Shown here: one piece after another, positions 43,717 to 54,491 of the stretch
Layout: every line of letters starts with the position of its first letter
Position numbering within the stretch: the stretch's first letter is position 1
Assembly: GCA_016271365.2 (NCBI GenBank)
Contig: JADMNL010000028.1
Span: forward strand, 96,255,501-96,319,500
Direction: 5' to 3'
Source of the DNA: Neoceratodus forsteri
Lineage: Eukaryota > Chordata > Ceratodontiformes > Ceratodontidae
DNA: 64,000 nt
Program-made: the position numbers and the translations under genes
Notes under the pieces: model-generated
Databases searched by the model: none
Told to the model about the DNA's origin: nothing
What the model saw: only the letters and a program-made list of their open reading frames with translations

Positions 43717-46642
43717 TGTAACCCCCCTACAAAATGGGGTTCCTATAATGTCTTCCTGGGCTTGCCTAATGCCCTCTGCCAGGATGGTGTTCTGTGTCTG
43801 CAGTAGCTGTATGTGTCTGTATGAGAGTGCTCTATTTAGCCTCCATGTCTGTCTCTTTAAGAGCTATCTATTCTGTGTGAGATAATTAGTCTGGAGTGGG
43901 TCTGAGTGAATTAAGGCTCATGACCAATCCGACTGTTTGTAGTTCGACTCCATTCTGCAGTCACTAATAGCGCAGAGGGAACTCTGTTAAGAGAAGTAAT
44001 TTGTTTGTTGTTTATCTGCTTTAGTAATAATAATAATATAAGAGGTTGTCTAACCTGCCTTCCACTGCAGTTTGAACGTTTGCATAGGAGCCACCAATTT
44101 GGTTCTGGACTGCAAGAGTTGGACCAATTGAACCTCAGGGGACTTAAAATGGAGACTGTCCCCAGAGGCCTTGTGGGAGTGAATTTCTGTATGAATTGTA
44201 GTTTTCAAGGTTTGGCACCTAAATGGACCTGGAGGGGGAGCCCTTTCTGTGATAGACAGTTCCATCAGCCAACCAAACCTTTTAGATCACTGGGAAAGCC
44301 CAGAGCTGCCTGCAGCAGTGGCACAGTCGACAGTTGGAGTTTGGAGAGTGAACAGCTCAAGTAATTCGAGCAGCTGCTCCTGTGTAGTAGCACGGGAAAT
44401 CGGTGGGAAGGCTGTGTTTAGCATGCCTGCCACCATCTTCCAGTGTGAAGAAGTGTGTGAGAGTAAAATTGGACTTAATTCTGATAACTTTGATCGAGAC
44501 CTGAGACCGGAAGAGAATGAGAGTGATTGTTGCCTGTGTGTGGACCGAAAACTTGCTCCAGAAACAATCGGCCTGTCACGTACCGAAGAGAGCCTCAGAA
44601 TGAAAGGTTTGCTCAGAAACCCTGTTAAATTCCAAACAGACTTTATCCGATCTGTGGCTGATAGTTGTGCTGCTTATAAGTGTGCTGAATGTGTAGTGTG
44701 GGTTGTGATTTGTTTCCCCGCTATTGCTTGTGTTATGCTAGCTGGAAGCTGCTCCAGCACTCGCTCCGGACTAAATCTGAACCGCTTGCTCTGTCTGAGC
44801 CCGGCCATCTCAACCTAGACTGCCACTCCCACCGCAGAGACTTTTCCAACGAAGGCCCGCTTGGGGATTCTGCTCCCTGCTCAACACCATGGAGCAGGTA
44901 GTGACCAGCACGGTGAGTCATGTGGGCCCTGCTTCCCCTGGCACTCCAGTACAACATCCAGAGGTCTTCATCTCATCAGTCCTGCCTCCTGGTCTGGGTA
45001 GCATGAGTACTAAACAGGGTAGCTCCCTGCAACAAAGCTGCAATCATTGTGTGTCATCTAATTTATTTGTTTGGGTTTATTACAATGAATTGAGCCATCT
45101 GGCTCCAGATTATAAATTCTGGGTTGACGTGCATGCTAATTGTTTTCTTTCCTAAGGGCCCCAACAACAGCTGCAACACCAGCCTACCCCGGGCAACGCC
45201 TCAGGCTAGCCTGCTCAACAGCTGGGTACCAGGGTGTGTGACTGTAACAAGGGAATTCCTTGTGCTTACATATTCAGCCTGAATCAATCAGATCTAATAA
45301 TCATCTGCTAGATTTCTGCCCCACCCTTGTTCAAGTCCCCCTGAATAAATCAGATTGTGTTCTTTCTGTATTTAACCTGGCTAGTGTGTACCTTCTTGGA
45401 GGGGATATTGTACTGCCATTGAACTGTTGCATTACAGGTCTTATTTTACAGGGGGTCTCCTGGGCATTTGCAGCTGATCCAGCCCTGGTGGTAAGTGCAC
45501 AGAGTGTGGGTTCAGTATTGCTATCATATGGTATATGTGATTGTTTATCTGTTGATCTGTTTAGGCCACTAGAAGGGTTGGTGGGTGGTTATAGCATCCC
45601 AGAGGGCTATACCAACAGCAGTTATGCTATCCCAAAACCATTCCTCTGGGTGGAGGCACCCATTCACCAAGCTCAGGCCCTTCATCCTGTGCCAAGTCAC
45701 GCAGGCAGGGGTAGTAGCCCATAGGATTGCGCCACCAAGGGATTATATAAATGTACTGGATGTGACAACCATATGAATATGAATGTGCTGAATATTCAGG
45801 ATTGCCAATCCTTGTTCCAACCATTGTAACCACACTGAATTGTTCAGTCTGCTACACGTAGGGCAATCCCTGCTCTTCTGCAAAATGCAGGGCAACCCCT
45901 GCTCCTTCCACAGAGACTGTAAATAGTTGAACATCGGTTATTTAAAGCCAAGATCCAGGATTTAATTTTCATTCAAATTAAAGCTGGCCAACGCCACCAG
46001 CTGCAACATCCACCAGGCCTGCAACCATTCAGGACTTTGGTTACTGGGTACCCAGGGTATAGTGTGAGATTGCGGGGTTTCATACATGTATGGGAACTGG
46101 TACCAGTGGTGGGGAAAATTAAATGTGTTTCATCTGATTAGTCAGCAGCTAGATAGCCAGGGCTCTGGGTATCAGTTGGGTTGGTATAATGTGATTCTCT
46201 TTCTGCTAATCTGGTATTCACCCAGCTGGAGGGTTTCACCAGAACACGCAAATCATTTGTAAATAATAGAATCACTGCATAACCTCTATTCCTCCTGTTT
46301 CCCCTTCCTAACTCCTGTGTCCCCTAAATAAATATTGTCGTTACTGTTTTTGCAAATCATGGTGTTGCAAGCATATTATTAGAGTCTTTAATTACAAAGG
46401 GTTCGAAATGTGGGGAACTCTATATTGGGTCATATGTTGGGGTGGCAAAAGGTAATTTTGGGTGATATTACATCTCGGGGTTGTACCAGGTAACAGCTAG
46501 CCCACTTTAAAGCTAGACTCCGAGTGGAGGCACTGTGCATTATAGAACCTAATGTAAGTTTGGGAACCCAAACCCCTCAGCCTACATCCTAAGTAGTAGG
46601 CAGGGGTGTAATTCTAAGAGTAGCACTGCCTAGGGGGTTACA
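43717..46642. repeat. Candidate solo LTR or TIR element (TGTAACCCCC...GGGGGTTACA)
   Basis: The left end TGTAACCCCCCTA and right end TAGGGGGTTACA form a 12-bp inverted repeat obeying the TG...CA rule, 2.9 kb apart. An AATAAATATTG polyadenylation-like signal lies near 46327. No matching flanking duplication was found. The 189-codon plus frame at 44249-44818 and the 154-codon frame at 45260-45724 show no motif I recognise. The boundaries could be chance. Confidence 0.3.
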
Positions 46643-47640
46643 CTACCACTTGCGATGCCAATGACCTATGTTTGGGAATGAGCCAGGGCCATTGGAGGGG
46701 CTGCTGGGGTGGAGGGTTAAGCATCCCATTGGGTGCTTTCCTCCTCCCCCCTCAGCAAGGGAGGGCTGTGCATCACACTGCTTTACAGCCACCTGGGCAG
46801 CCACAGGTGGCAGCACAAGTCAGGGACTGCATGCATGACATGCTGGGGAGAGGCATGCATGTGTGCAGTGCATACGCTTGCTGGCCCCAGATGCCACTAA
46901 CATGCTGTCAGTGGGTGGGATCTTATGAGGGTAAAATAGGGGCTGCAAGACTGATGAAGCCCCACTCATCCCCGTGACCTTTCGGCCTGCCATCTCAGTA
47001 GGGAGCCTTGCTGTGGTTGCAGGAAGTGTCACCACCATGGAGACCTGATAATTGGGGCTATCACTGCCATGGAGCTGGAGACATGACCCTACCTCGAGGG
47101 GCAAACCATAAGAAGGCCATCACACTGTGTCACAGACACTCTGGAGTCCAGAGGTGTCCCAAAGAGAGGTGGCTCTGAGGTCAGGTAGGCTGCGCTAGGC
47201 AGTGGTGGAAGGACTCTCATACTGACACCCTGGGGAGAATAAAAGGAGTTCACAAATATCGGGCTTTACCTGGCCTGTGGATACATAGTTGTCTTCCTTC
47301 TCCATCCCTTACCTTCCCCAACCAACCGGAAGCTGGCTAATGTATTGGATGTTCTATCAGAAAGTTATTGAATCTTTTCATCAGTAGAAATTGATTTGGA
47401 ATGTAATGAGTTGGAGGGTTTAAAAGGCTGCAAGTTTCTGTAATCATTTTTAATTTAGGGCTGACAGATTCAAGAGCAATTACATTATAAGAACTGTAAT
47501 ACATCATTACAACATGATAGGAGTATGATTTATTTCTTTAAATTAACCCATAGCTCGGGGCACTGGGTAGATGATCAGTGCTTTACAATTTTTCCCATTT
47601 GTCAGAGCTGGCTGCACCAAAGCTGTGAGGCTGGGGTGAC
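46643..47640. other. Unassigned stretch
   Basis: I see no gene or named repeat. Frames of 101 (plus) and 94 (minus) codons overlap each other on opposite strands and lack motifs. Confidence 0.25.
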
Positions 47641-47649
47641 ATGCCAAAA

Positions 47650-48270
47650 TTATCTCTTTTCCCCATTATAACAAAGGAAAAAGTACACGAATACAAATAC
47701 TGAGGAGTCTGGGTTGACTCACACCTAAACTTTGAACATCATATAAACCTATTGGTTAAAAAGGAGGACACTAGGCTAGGGGCATTTCAGCGATCGCGTC
47801 ATTGTTTAAATTATAGGATGAGAGAAATGGTAGTAAATCAGTTATTACTTCCTTTGATGGATTATGGGGATCATATATATAGTCCTACAAATAAGATTGT
47901 ATTGGGGGAAAAAAGTGGAGAAATTATATAACAGGTTAACTAGAATTATCGTAAAATGTGATCATACTGTGCACCACTGCATTATGTATAACAAACTAAA
48001 ATGGTTAGAGCTAGAAAACAAAAGGAAAATAAAGTGGACTTGTTTGATCCATAGAACTTTAAGAGCAGATAAGCCAGTCTATCTTATAGATAAATTAAGT
48101 AAGAGAGAGTACATATAGCTTAAGAAATGATAGTTTATACAAAATCCATACTACTAAAATAAACAATAATTACGGAAATATGATTTTTTCCAGTATAGTG
48201 TCTAAGTATTGGGAATGTATAAAAAATCAAGAAGAACAGCTTAAAGAAAATTGGCCTGTATGCGAAACAC
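47650..48270 (+). pseudogene. Non-LTR retrotransposon RT thumb and C-terminal fragment
   Basis: Plus-strand frames read LGVWVDSHLNFEHHI and QLLLPLMDYGDHIYSP, then the open frame 47864-48118 with LYNRLTRIIVKCDHTVHHC and KLKWLELENKRKIKW. These match the region behind the RT core in L2/Rex/RTE-like LINEs. The frame shifts at about 47860, and no RT core remains. It runs into a GCGAAACACCCCACCCCCCA segment that also occurs, reversed, at 53815-53850. Confidence 0.6.
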
Positions 48271-48290
48271 CCCACCCCCCAAGGCTTTAT

Positions 48291-48620
48291 TTCATTCATT
48301 TTTATTTTATTGAAATCTAGGATTACATATACCTTTGAGCAGGAACTGCTTGTTTACAAAGGTTCCACGTCGAAGGAATGGGGGGTATACATACATACAA
48401 AGGTCAACATAATAATACATAGTTACACAATAAAAAGAAGTAAGAGACTGAGGCTTAGGAAATTCCAGTAATTCAAAATGTGCCAAATGTTAGGTAGCAT
48501 GACATACCAGCCAAGGGCAATCTTAGAAATAAGTACTGCAGGTGAGAGGGAAGGGGGTATGCAGGCAGGAAGGCCATTGTCGGAGGGTAGAGGGTGAGGG
48601 TAAGCACTCTAAAGGGGACC
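48291..48620 (-). mobile_element. LINE/SINE 3'-tail insertion
   Basis: On the minus strand it ends ACGTGGAACCTTTGTAAACA, then AGCAGTTCCTGCTCAAAGGT and a AATAAAATAAAA tail, the same tail family as 6500-6595. The flanking pieces (ending CCCCCCAAGGCTTT and starting CTTTACCCCCCAATT) lie side by side at 53805-53840, which acts as an empty-site copy. Confidence 0.6.
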
Positions 48621-49129
48621 CTTTACCCCCCAATTAGGCTTTTACATAGAAACATTTATTTTATTTATTTATTTATTTAGTTTTTGTTTACTGGGTAGGT
48701 GCGCTAGCCAGCAGGTGACTATTTTCAGGCACGACCCAGGAGAGTACAATACATCATAACACATGGAAGCAACAATACAATTGAGGCAACTAACCATACA
48801 AGTACATTCCAGACATATAGAGGCGGTTCCAGCTAGTCTAACATGATTTAGGCTATATACTAAGCAGTGACCAGCAGGCTAAGAGCAAGGAGGTGTTTAC
48901 AGGGGTGTTGGTACAGGTAGGGGTAAGGAAGGAGTATAGGGCCAAAAGGACTGCTTACAGCTTTACAGGAATGCGTATGGAGACTGCTGGGTTTGTGGTT
49001 CCCCAGCCAGGCAGTATGATGTGGAGTGACAGGGAAGGGTGCAGGCAACAGGAATAGTGGGAGAAGTAGTCGGCCAGTGCATATCAGGAGGGGGGAGTGG
49101 GCCATATATGGGAAACATATAGAGCACCC

Positions 49130-49915
49130 AGCAGCGAGAAAAGTCAGGAGGAGGGGTAGAAGGAGCCGTAACCTGGCAGCCGGCAACAGCCAGCCTGGAG
49201 CAGCAGGGGACCCAGGGGAAGTAAGGGAGGATGCCAGAGACAACCCGAGCGGTAGGCTAGAGGGATGCCAGGTTCATGGCCCCAAGTCAGGGATGAAGAA
49301 TATGGGAGGGGTGGAAGGGAGAAGGGTGGCATAAAATACGGCTTTGGGGTAGGGCGTGTAGGTGCAGCCGGGTCGTGGTTCGAGGCTGGGCATGAGGGCG
49401 GTGGCAGTCTCTGGCCTTGGACATCCTCGGCAAATGGTAGACAAGAGAAGGGGAGGGAGGAGGTGAGGCCTTATTTTACCAACATCCACCTGTGGCAAGT
49501 TTGGGCAGTGCCCAGGTAGATGCAGAGGATAAGAGAGGGAGGAAGGGTGGAAGGGCCGTAATCTGTCAGCGTCAGCAGCCAGCCAGAGCAGCAGAGGGTG
49601 CCCAGGGAAGTAAGAGAGGATGTCAGAGACATCCTGGCGGCAGGCTAGAGGGACGCCAGGTTCATGGTACCACTGTCAGGAAAGAAGAAAATGGAAGGGT
49701 GGGTGGGTGGGAAAGGCGACTTGAAATATGGCTTTAGCGGTAGGAAGCGGGTAGGTGCAGCCGGGCTCGTGGTTCCGAGGCTGGGCATAAGGGCCGTGGC
49801 AGTCGCTGGCCAAGGACATCTTGGCGTAATGGAGGACAAGTGAAGGGAGGGAGGAGGTGAGGCCTTACAGTACCAACATCCACCTGTGGCAAGTTTGGGC
49901 AGTGCCTAGGTAGCT
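49130..49915. repeat. 390-bp tandem duplication in LINE 3' UTR
   Basis: GCAAGTTTGGGCAGTGCC occurs at about 49495 and 49885, and GTAACCTGGCAG/GTAATCTGTCAG at about 49168 and 49558. Two copies of about 390 bp lie head to tail. Confidence 0.8.
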
Positions 49916-50123
49916 AGAGGATAAAACAGTACAAGATACAACAGTAATGTAGGTAGTAGTAAGTAAGTGCATACATTCATAAAACCTATACATAATTATA
50001 ATTTAAGATAACGATAGGTGAGTTTGAGGAGGGGTTGGATTTAGAGGAGAGAACAAAAGGAGGGTAGTATGAAACCAGTAGCAGGGGGGAGTAGGGGCAG
50101 GAAGATTCAGGGATCAGGTAGGA

Positions 50124-52021
50124 TCAAAGCAGGTGCATGAATCTGAAATGGCCAGTGTGAATCTCAGCCCACGTTTGAAAGAGGGATGCGAGGGTGCTTG
50201 CCTGAGGTCCAGAGGAGCTGGTTCCATAACATAGTGGCTGCGTGTTGGAAGGAGCCCGTCCTTTATTGGTGCGGCAGCGAGGAATTTCCAGCAGGTCTTT
50301 ATCAGCAGATCTGAGCGCGCGGTTTGGAATCGCAGGAAGAAGGAGCTCCGCCAGTGCAGCAGGCTGACTTTGTCTCAGTATAGAATCATTTAGGCAGGCC
50401 AGGAGTAGCTCCTGATGGCCGGGGAAACCACCCAAGGTCCTCATATAGCTGGAAGTGATGAAGAAGTCGTGAGGATTGTGACGTATCGGCATATGTTATT
50501 GTATGTAACATCCCATTTGTGCAAGCCTTAGTTGTGGGCAGAAGTAAGTATAGGCGCACAGTGGAGTGGCGTTGGTAGCAGGATCCCCTGGCTGGCAGAG
50601 TTTAGCGGAGGAGGTAAGCATATAGCTAGTTCTGTAGGCTGCCCCTAACTTGCAGTTTACGTTTTGCAAGTGGCTTGATATGAAGGTTTAAGTCAAGCGA
50701 TTGATCTAGTAGGATGCCCAAGTAATGAAAGGAGGCAACTATCTGCAGAGGATTTCCATTTAAATCAAGGATGCCAGGGAGTGGAACACCTTCGGATCTT
50801 TGAGTGGTGCCGAGTAGCATGGCATTGGTTTTGGAGGAATTCAGAATGAGGCGGAGGAGTTTAACCAATTCTGGACACTGGAGTAGGCTCTATTAAGCAG
50901 GTGTTAATTTGCACTACATTGGGTGAGCTGGCATAGATAACTAAGTGTCTCTGTGTAGAGAGGAGCGAGGAACAGGCAGGTATTTCTGTCTGGGAGGTTA
51001 TTGATGAATAGAGTGAATAGAAGAGGACCCAGAATGGAGCCTTGGGGCACTCCAATGTTCGTTACCACAGTGGAGGAGATGGCTGAGTTGAATTTAACAG
51101 CCTGGGACCTGTTGGTCAGGAGCTCCTGAACCATTCAAGTACAGGGAGGAGCAGCCTATTTTCCTTAGGGAGGATAGGAGCAGGGGTGGTCAACTAGGTC
51201 AAATGCCTCGGTTAGGTCTATAAAGACAGCCCCTGAGCTTTCCGATCCATACCAGTGAGGATGTTGGTGTGATTTTGGCTAGAGGCATTCGCTAGTACTG
51301 TGGTTTTTCTGAACCCATGTTGTGCATCATTGAGCTGCTTGGTAGTTTCGAGAATTCCTGGATCTGTATGGCAACCAGTTTTCAAGGATTTTGCTGAGTG
51401 GGGATAGTATTGCAATAGGCCTGTAATTAGAGATATCTTTTGTTCCCTTTTTGAAGATAGGGAGATCCTGGCCATTTTCCATAGTTCTGGGACTGCACCG
51501 CTAGTGAGGGACAAGGTGAAAATTCTTGCTAGTGGTTTAGAGATAAAGTGCGCAGCTAGTTTTAAAAGGTGAGGTTGAAGTTGGTCAGAGCCAGGACTGG
51601 TGTATTCTGATAATTTTTTTAGATGGTTCAGAACCTGAGAGCTGGTAATAGCTTTGAAATAGAGGAGGTGTGATATAGGTTTTGAGTCACTTGCAAAGGT
51701 GGCAGAGTCAGTAAGAGGCACAGCGTCAGCAGTGGAGGCAGCTGGTGGCAGAGCGCTGGTATAGGGGGAGAGGTCAGAGAACATGCTATTGAAAGCGTTT
51801 GCTATGGTGATGGGGTTATTGCAATGGGAGCCACCTATTTCCATGTCAGATGATATAACTGATTGAGGTGTCCCCAGGAATGTTTTTATGTGGCCCCAAA
51901 ATTTACGGGGGTCATGGGCTGAGTTCTTTAGCAGGTTCTGATAGTACGCACTTTTTGCCAGCCTTATGTTCTTCCTGCAAGAATTTCTTTCTTGCCTGTA
52001 GTTTGTGTAGTCCCTAGTCAA
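50124..52021 (-). pseudogene. L2-like LINE reverse transcriptase and C-terminus
   Basis: The frame 52021-51218 holds the linker and RT start (NSMFSDLSPY, ITSSQVLNHLKKL, SPGSDQLQPHLLK). The frame 51134-50861 has IGVPQGSILGPLLFTLFINNLP, but the region that should carry the FADD box is degraded. 50868-50626 has LNSSKTNAMLLG and FHYLGILLDQSLDLNLHI. 50492-50124 has ADKDLLEIPRCRTNKG. At least three frame changes occur. It was the polymerase of the LINE whose endonuclease lies upstream. Confidence 0.8.
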
Positions 52022-52071
52022 TTGAGAGCTTTTGTAGGTTTTCCAGAGCTTGTCCCTGTATCTTAGTTGTT

Positions 52072-53256
52072 TTAGAAGATCTTTATGTAGCCATCTAGTT
52101 TGTTTTCCCCTGACTCTACGCGTGGTTTTTGGAGCATGCTTGTTTTGTACAGGAGAAAATGCTGTAGAAATGTGTTCAGGGCAGCCTCTACATTCCCCGC
52201 ACGGTATATATCCGACCAGTCAATGCTTGAGATGTCCCGGAGGAAGGAGTCTGTGTCCATGTTTGTAAAATTCAAAGGTGACCTGCCAAGGTGGGGGGTG
52301 GCTGCCCCAGCGCGCCACTGGCAGTAGATAGGGGAGTGATCAGTGATGGTATCTGCCAAGATCCCAGAGCAAGTCATATGTTCAGGTCTGTTTGTCAGGA
52401 TCCAGTCAATAAGCGTACCAGACTGTGGCCCAGACAGCCTAGTGTTTTCCGTGATTTGTTGATGAAAATTTAGGCCTTGCACTAGTGAAGCCAGGGAATT
52501 GTGAGAAGGACCTAGCCAGTTCAGGTTGACATCACCAAGGATGATAGCTTCATTTTTGTTGATGCGTTTTAGGGTGAGCTGGAGTGCTTCCTGGAGCCTG
52601 TTTACTCCCCCAGAGGGAGGGTTATAAATACAGATTATGTGAAGTTTTTTAGAGCCAAGAGACAGGAGCGCGTGCATTGATTCGCTCATGGTTTGGGGGT
52701 TTGAGTCATTGATGATACTAACGTCCAGGTAAGATTTGTGGTAGAGGGCAACTCCTCCACCCCTCTTTGACCCCGGTCTGTCCCTCCGAATAAGTGAGTA
52801 GCCAGGCATGGTGCACAAGGTATCAGGGGTTCCAGGTTTCACCCAGGTCTCCAACAGGCACAGTATGTCGGGATCGTGTACACTGAGCCATGCTTCTACT
52901 TCAGGCAGGTGATTTGAGAGACTTCTGATGTTCACATGCGATATGGGAAATCCCTTAGTTTTGCTGAGAGATCCTTTCGCGGGAGCCCCACTGCTGGGTG
53001 GGCCTGGATTCAGTTCAATATCCCCAGAAAGTATTATCAGTAGTGATGCTAGGTACAAAAGCGGTGTGCTAAGGAGGTCTGGAGCATTCTTGCATCTCCT
53101 CCATTTAATTCTGAGGGAGGACAGAGCTCGATAAGTGCAGCCTTTGTGGAGAAGCAGGTGTTCCCAGGAGGGTTTCGGTCTAAGGTCTGCAATCATGAGG
53201 TTGGAGAAACTGAAATCAGTGGCTGAGGGAGGGGTTCTGAGAGTCTTGGAGCGCAC
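52072..53256 (-). CDS. L2-like LINE ORF: 2A-like leader plus apurinic endonuclease domain (394 aa, C-terminally broken)
   Basis: An open frame of 394 codons. Residues 60-77 are hydrophobic (STPLLYLASLLIIL). Residues 78-86 are GDIELNPGP (52999-53025), a 2A-like sequence that in this group of retrotransposons causes ribosome skipping. The endonuclease follows: HVNIRSL, DILCLLETWV (catalytic E), GGGVALYHKSYL, CIYNPPSGG, AIILGDVNLNWLG (D-x-N) and TITDHSPIYC (TDH for the usual SDH). The enzyme nicks target DNA for reverse transcription. The natural protein would continue into the RT at 52021, so the stop at 52072 is a break. The start is the first ATG of the frame. Confidence 0.85.
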   Translation of the reverse strand: MRSKTLRTPPSATDFSFSNLMIADLRPKPSWEHLLLHKGCTYRALSSLRIKWRRCKNAPDLLSTPLLYLASLLIILSGDIELNPGPPSSGAPAKGSLSKTKGFPISHVNIRSLSNHLPEVEAWLSVHDPDILCLLETWVKPGTPDTLCTMPGYSLIRRDRPGSKRGGGVALYHKSYLDVSIINDSNPQTMSESMHALLSLGSKKLHIICIYNPPSGGVNRLQEALQLTLKRINKNEAIILGDVNLNWLGPSHNSLASLVQGLNFHQQITENTRLSGPQSGTLIDWILTNRPEHMTCSGILADTITDHSPIYCQWRAGAATPHLGRSPLNFTNMDTDSFLRDISSIDWSDIYRAGNVEAALNTFLQHFLLYKTSMLQKPRVESGENKLDGYIKIF

Positions 53257-53258
53257 AT

Positions 53259-53525
53259 AGACTTTGACGGCAGATAAGGACCGCTTGGACCACCTAGTCT
53301 GTCCATTTCCCTACCTACAGGATAGGCCACAGATCCTAGTTAACCAACAGTCTATTTCTTCCTACCCCCCACAAGAATTGCCTTATGTCTGTCCCATGCA
53401 TTCTTGAATTCTCCCACAGTTTTAGACCCCACAGCCTCCTCAGGAAGGCTGTTCCATGCATCCACTACCCTCTCTGTGAAATAATACTTCCTCACATTGT
53501 CCCTGAACCGCCCCCTGTTAGAAAG
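53259..53525 (-). mobile_element. 5'-truncated CR1-type LINE 3' end
   Basis: The minus strand reads NVRKYYFTERVVDAWNSLPEEAV and FKNAWDRHKAIL, the C-terminus of CR1-clade ORF2. It then runs into the 3' tail, whose GGCAGATAAGGACC and ACATAGA motifs match the plus-strand CR1 end at 60531-61026. Confidence 0.8.
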
Positions 53526-53535
53526 GTTTTTTTTT

Positions 53536-53773
53536 TTAACATGGTAACTTACTTTATTTTAATTCGGAAAAGTCAGCGATCCCTAAACATGGTGGTTGGC
53601 ATGCAGCTCCCTTTAGTGTGATAGTGCGGTGCTGCATGGCTCCCTTCAATATATTTGTATTGAAGTGAGTGGTGTGGCACTGCACTGTCACACTAAATGG
53701 AGCTGCGCCCCGACTGCCATGTTTAGGATTCGCAGACTTTTCAAAATTAAAATAAAGTAACTTACCACATTAA
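53536..53773. mobile_element. TTAA-flanked palindromic MITE (230 bp)
   Basis: Flanked by TTAA at 53536-53539 and 53770-53773. The two halves are inverted copies: GGTAACTTACTTTATTTTAA at the left is answered by TTAAAATAAAGTAACTTACC at the right, and pairing continues through CCTAAACATGG...CCATGTTTAGG to the centre near 53655. A TTAA target points to the piggyBac or Kolobok groups. No coding sequence. Confidence 0.75.
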
Positions 53774-53985
53774 AACAAAATTTTTAACAGAAAATCTTAA
53801 TTGGGGGGTAAAGCTTTGGGGGGTGGGGTGTTTCTCATACAGACCGCTTTCCTTTAAGTTACATCCAAAACTCTTCCAGGCAAAAATTAAAAATAATGTA
53901 ACAGTGAGTTGTTCAAATTGTCAATTGTGATCAATTCATACAATATTATTTGGCCACTTATCTATTTCTGTCTATAAAACACCAT
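53774..53985. other. Repeat fragment and unassigned sequence
   Basis: 53800-53860 (AATTGGGGGGTAAAGCTTTG then GGGGTGGGGTGTTTC) is an uninterrupted relative of the sequence split at 48290/48620. The rest is AT-rich, with nothing recognised. Confidence 0.4.
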
Positions 53986-53987
53986 GG

Positions 53988-54491
53988 GCTGGATATTCAA
54001 AAGGGTTGCGCTATGCTCAATAGGGTTGCACCAGCGCAAGTCCGAAAATGCGCCATTCTGCGATATTCAGCGGGAGGCAGTTGCGCTACCGAAAACATGC
54101 TGAGCAACAGCGCAGTGCAAATGAAGGCATGTGCAACCGAAGGGGGTGGAACCATGCATAAAGAGCGCATTGCGATATTTAAAGGCTTGCGCAATGTGCA
54201 ACAGCGGATCAGCCGGGAGGTGCGCCACGGTGGAAATGAGCCAAAATAAAAAGGCTCAAGGAAGAGGCGCAAGAACGCTACAGGGAAGCCACATGAGGCA
54301 GGGAGAGAGACAAGGCGAGAGGGACAAAGAGGGCAGGCCAGGGAGATCTGAAGACAAAATAGGGGCAAGGGAAGGTGTGTGGGGCCACAGACTGCAGAGG
54401 GCAGTAGTTGTACCCGGTGCAGTGGAGGTAGCAGTCAGGACAGCGGGGTAACAGAGCAACAACAGCCGGGGGGGGAACACAAGCCAGGGAC
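53988..54491. other. Harbinger left end and nuclease upstream region
   Basis: Subterminal repeats rich in GCGCAA and GCGATATTC (54010-54200), then a G/A-rich leader. No coding domain is seen before 54492. Confidence 0.45.

Larger units (their letters stand above)
48655..53258 (-). mobile_element. L2-like LINE with 2A-like motif, nearly full length
   Basis: A minus-strand LINE with, in order, a 394-codon frame with hydrophobic leader, 2A-like motif and complete endonuclease domain (53256-52072), an RT in pieces (52021-50626), a C-terminal region (to about 50124), a 3' untranslated region of about 1.4 kb and a TTTATTTA tail at 48655-48680. The 3' end (TAGTTTTTGTTTACTGGGTA on the plus strand, and flanking) is shared with the two SINEs. 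Frameshifts and a damaged RT make it inactive. Confidence 0.85.

Noticed and set aside
44249..44818. 189-codon plus-strand frame as a host or retroviral gene
   Set aside because: No recognisable domain or partner frame. The composition looks non-coding, and overlapping frames are open on both strands.
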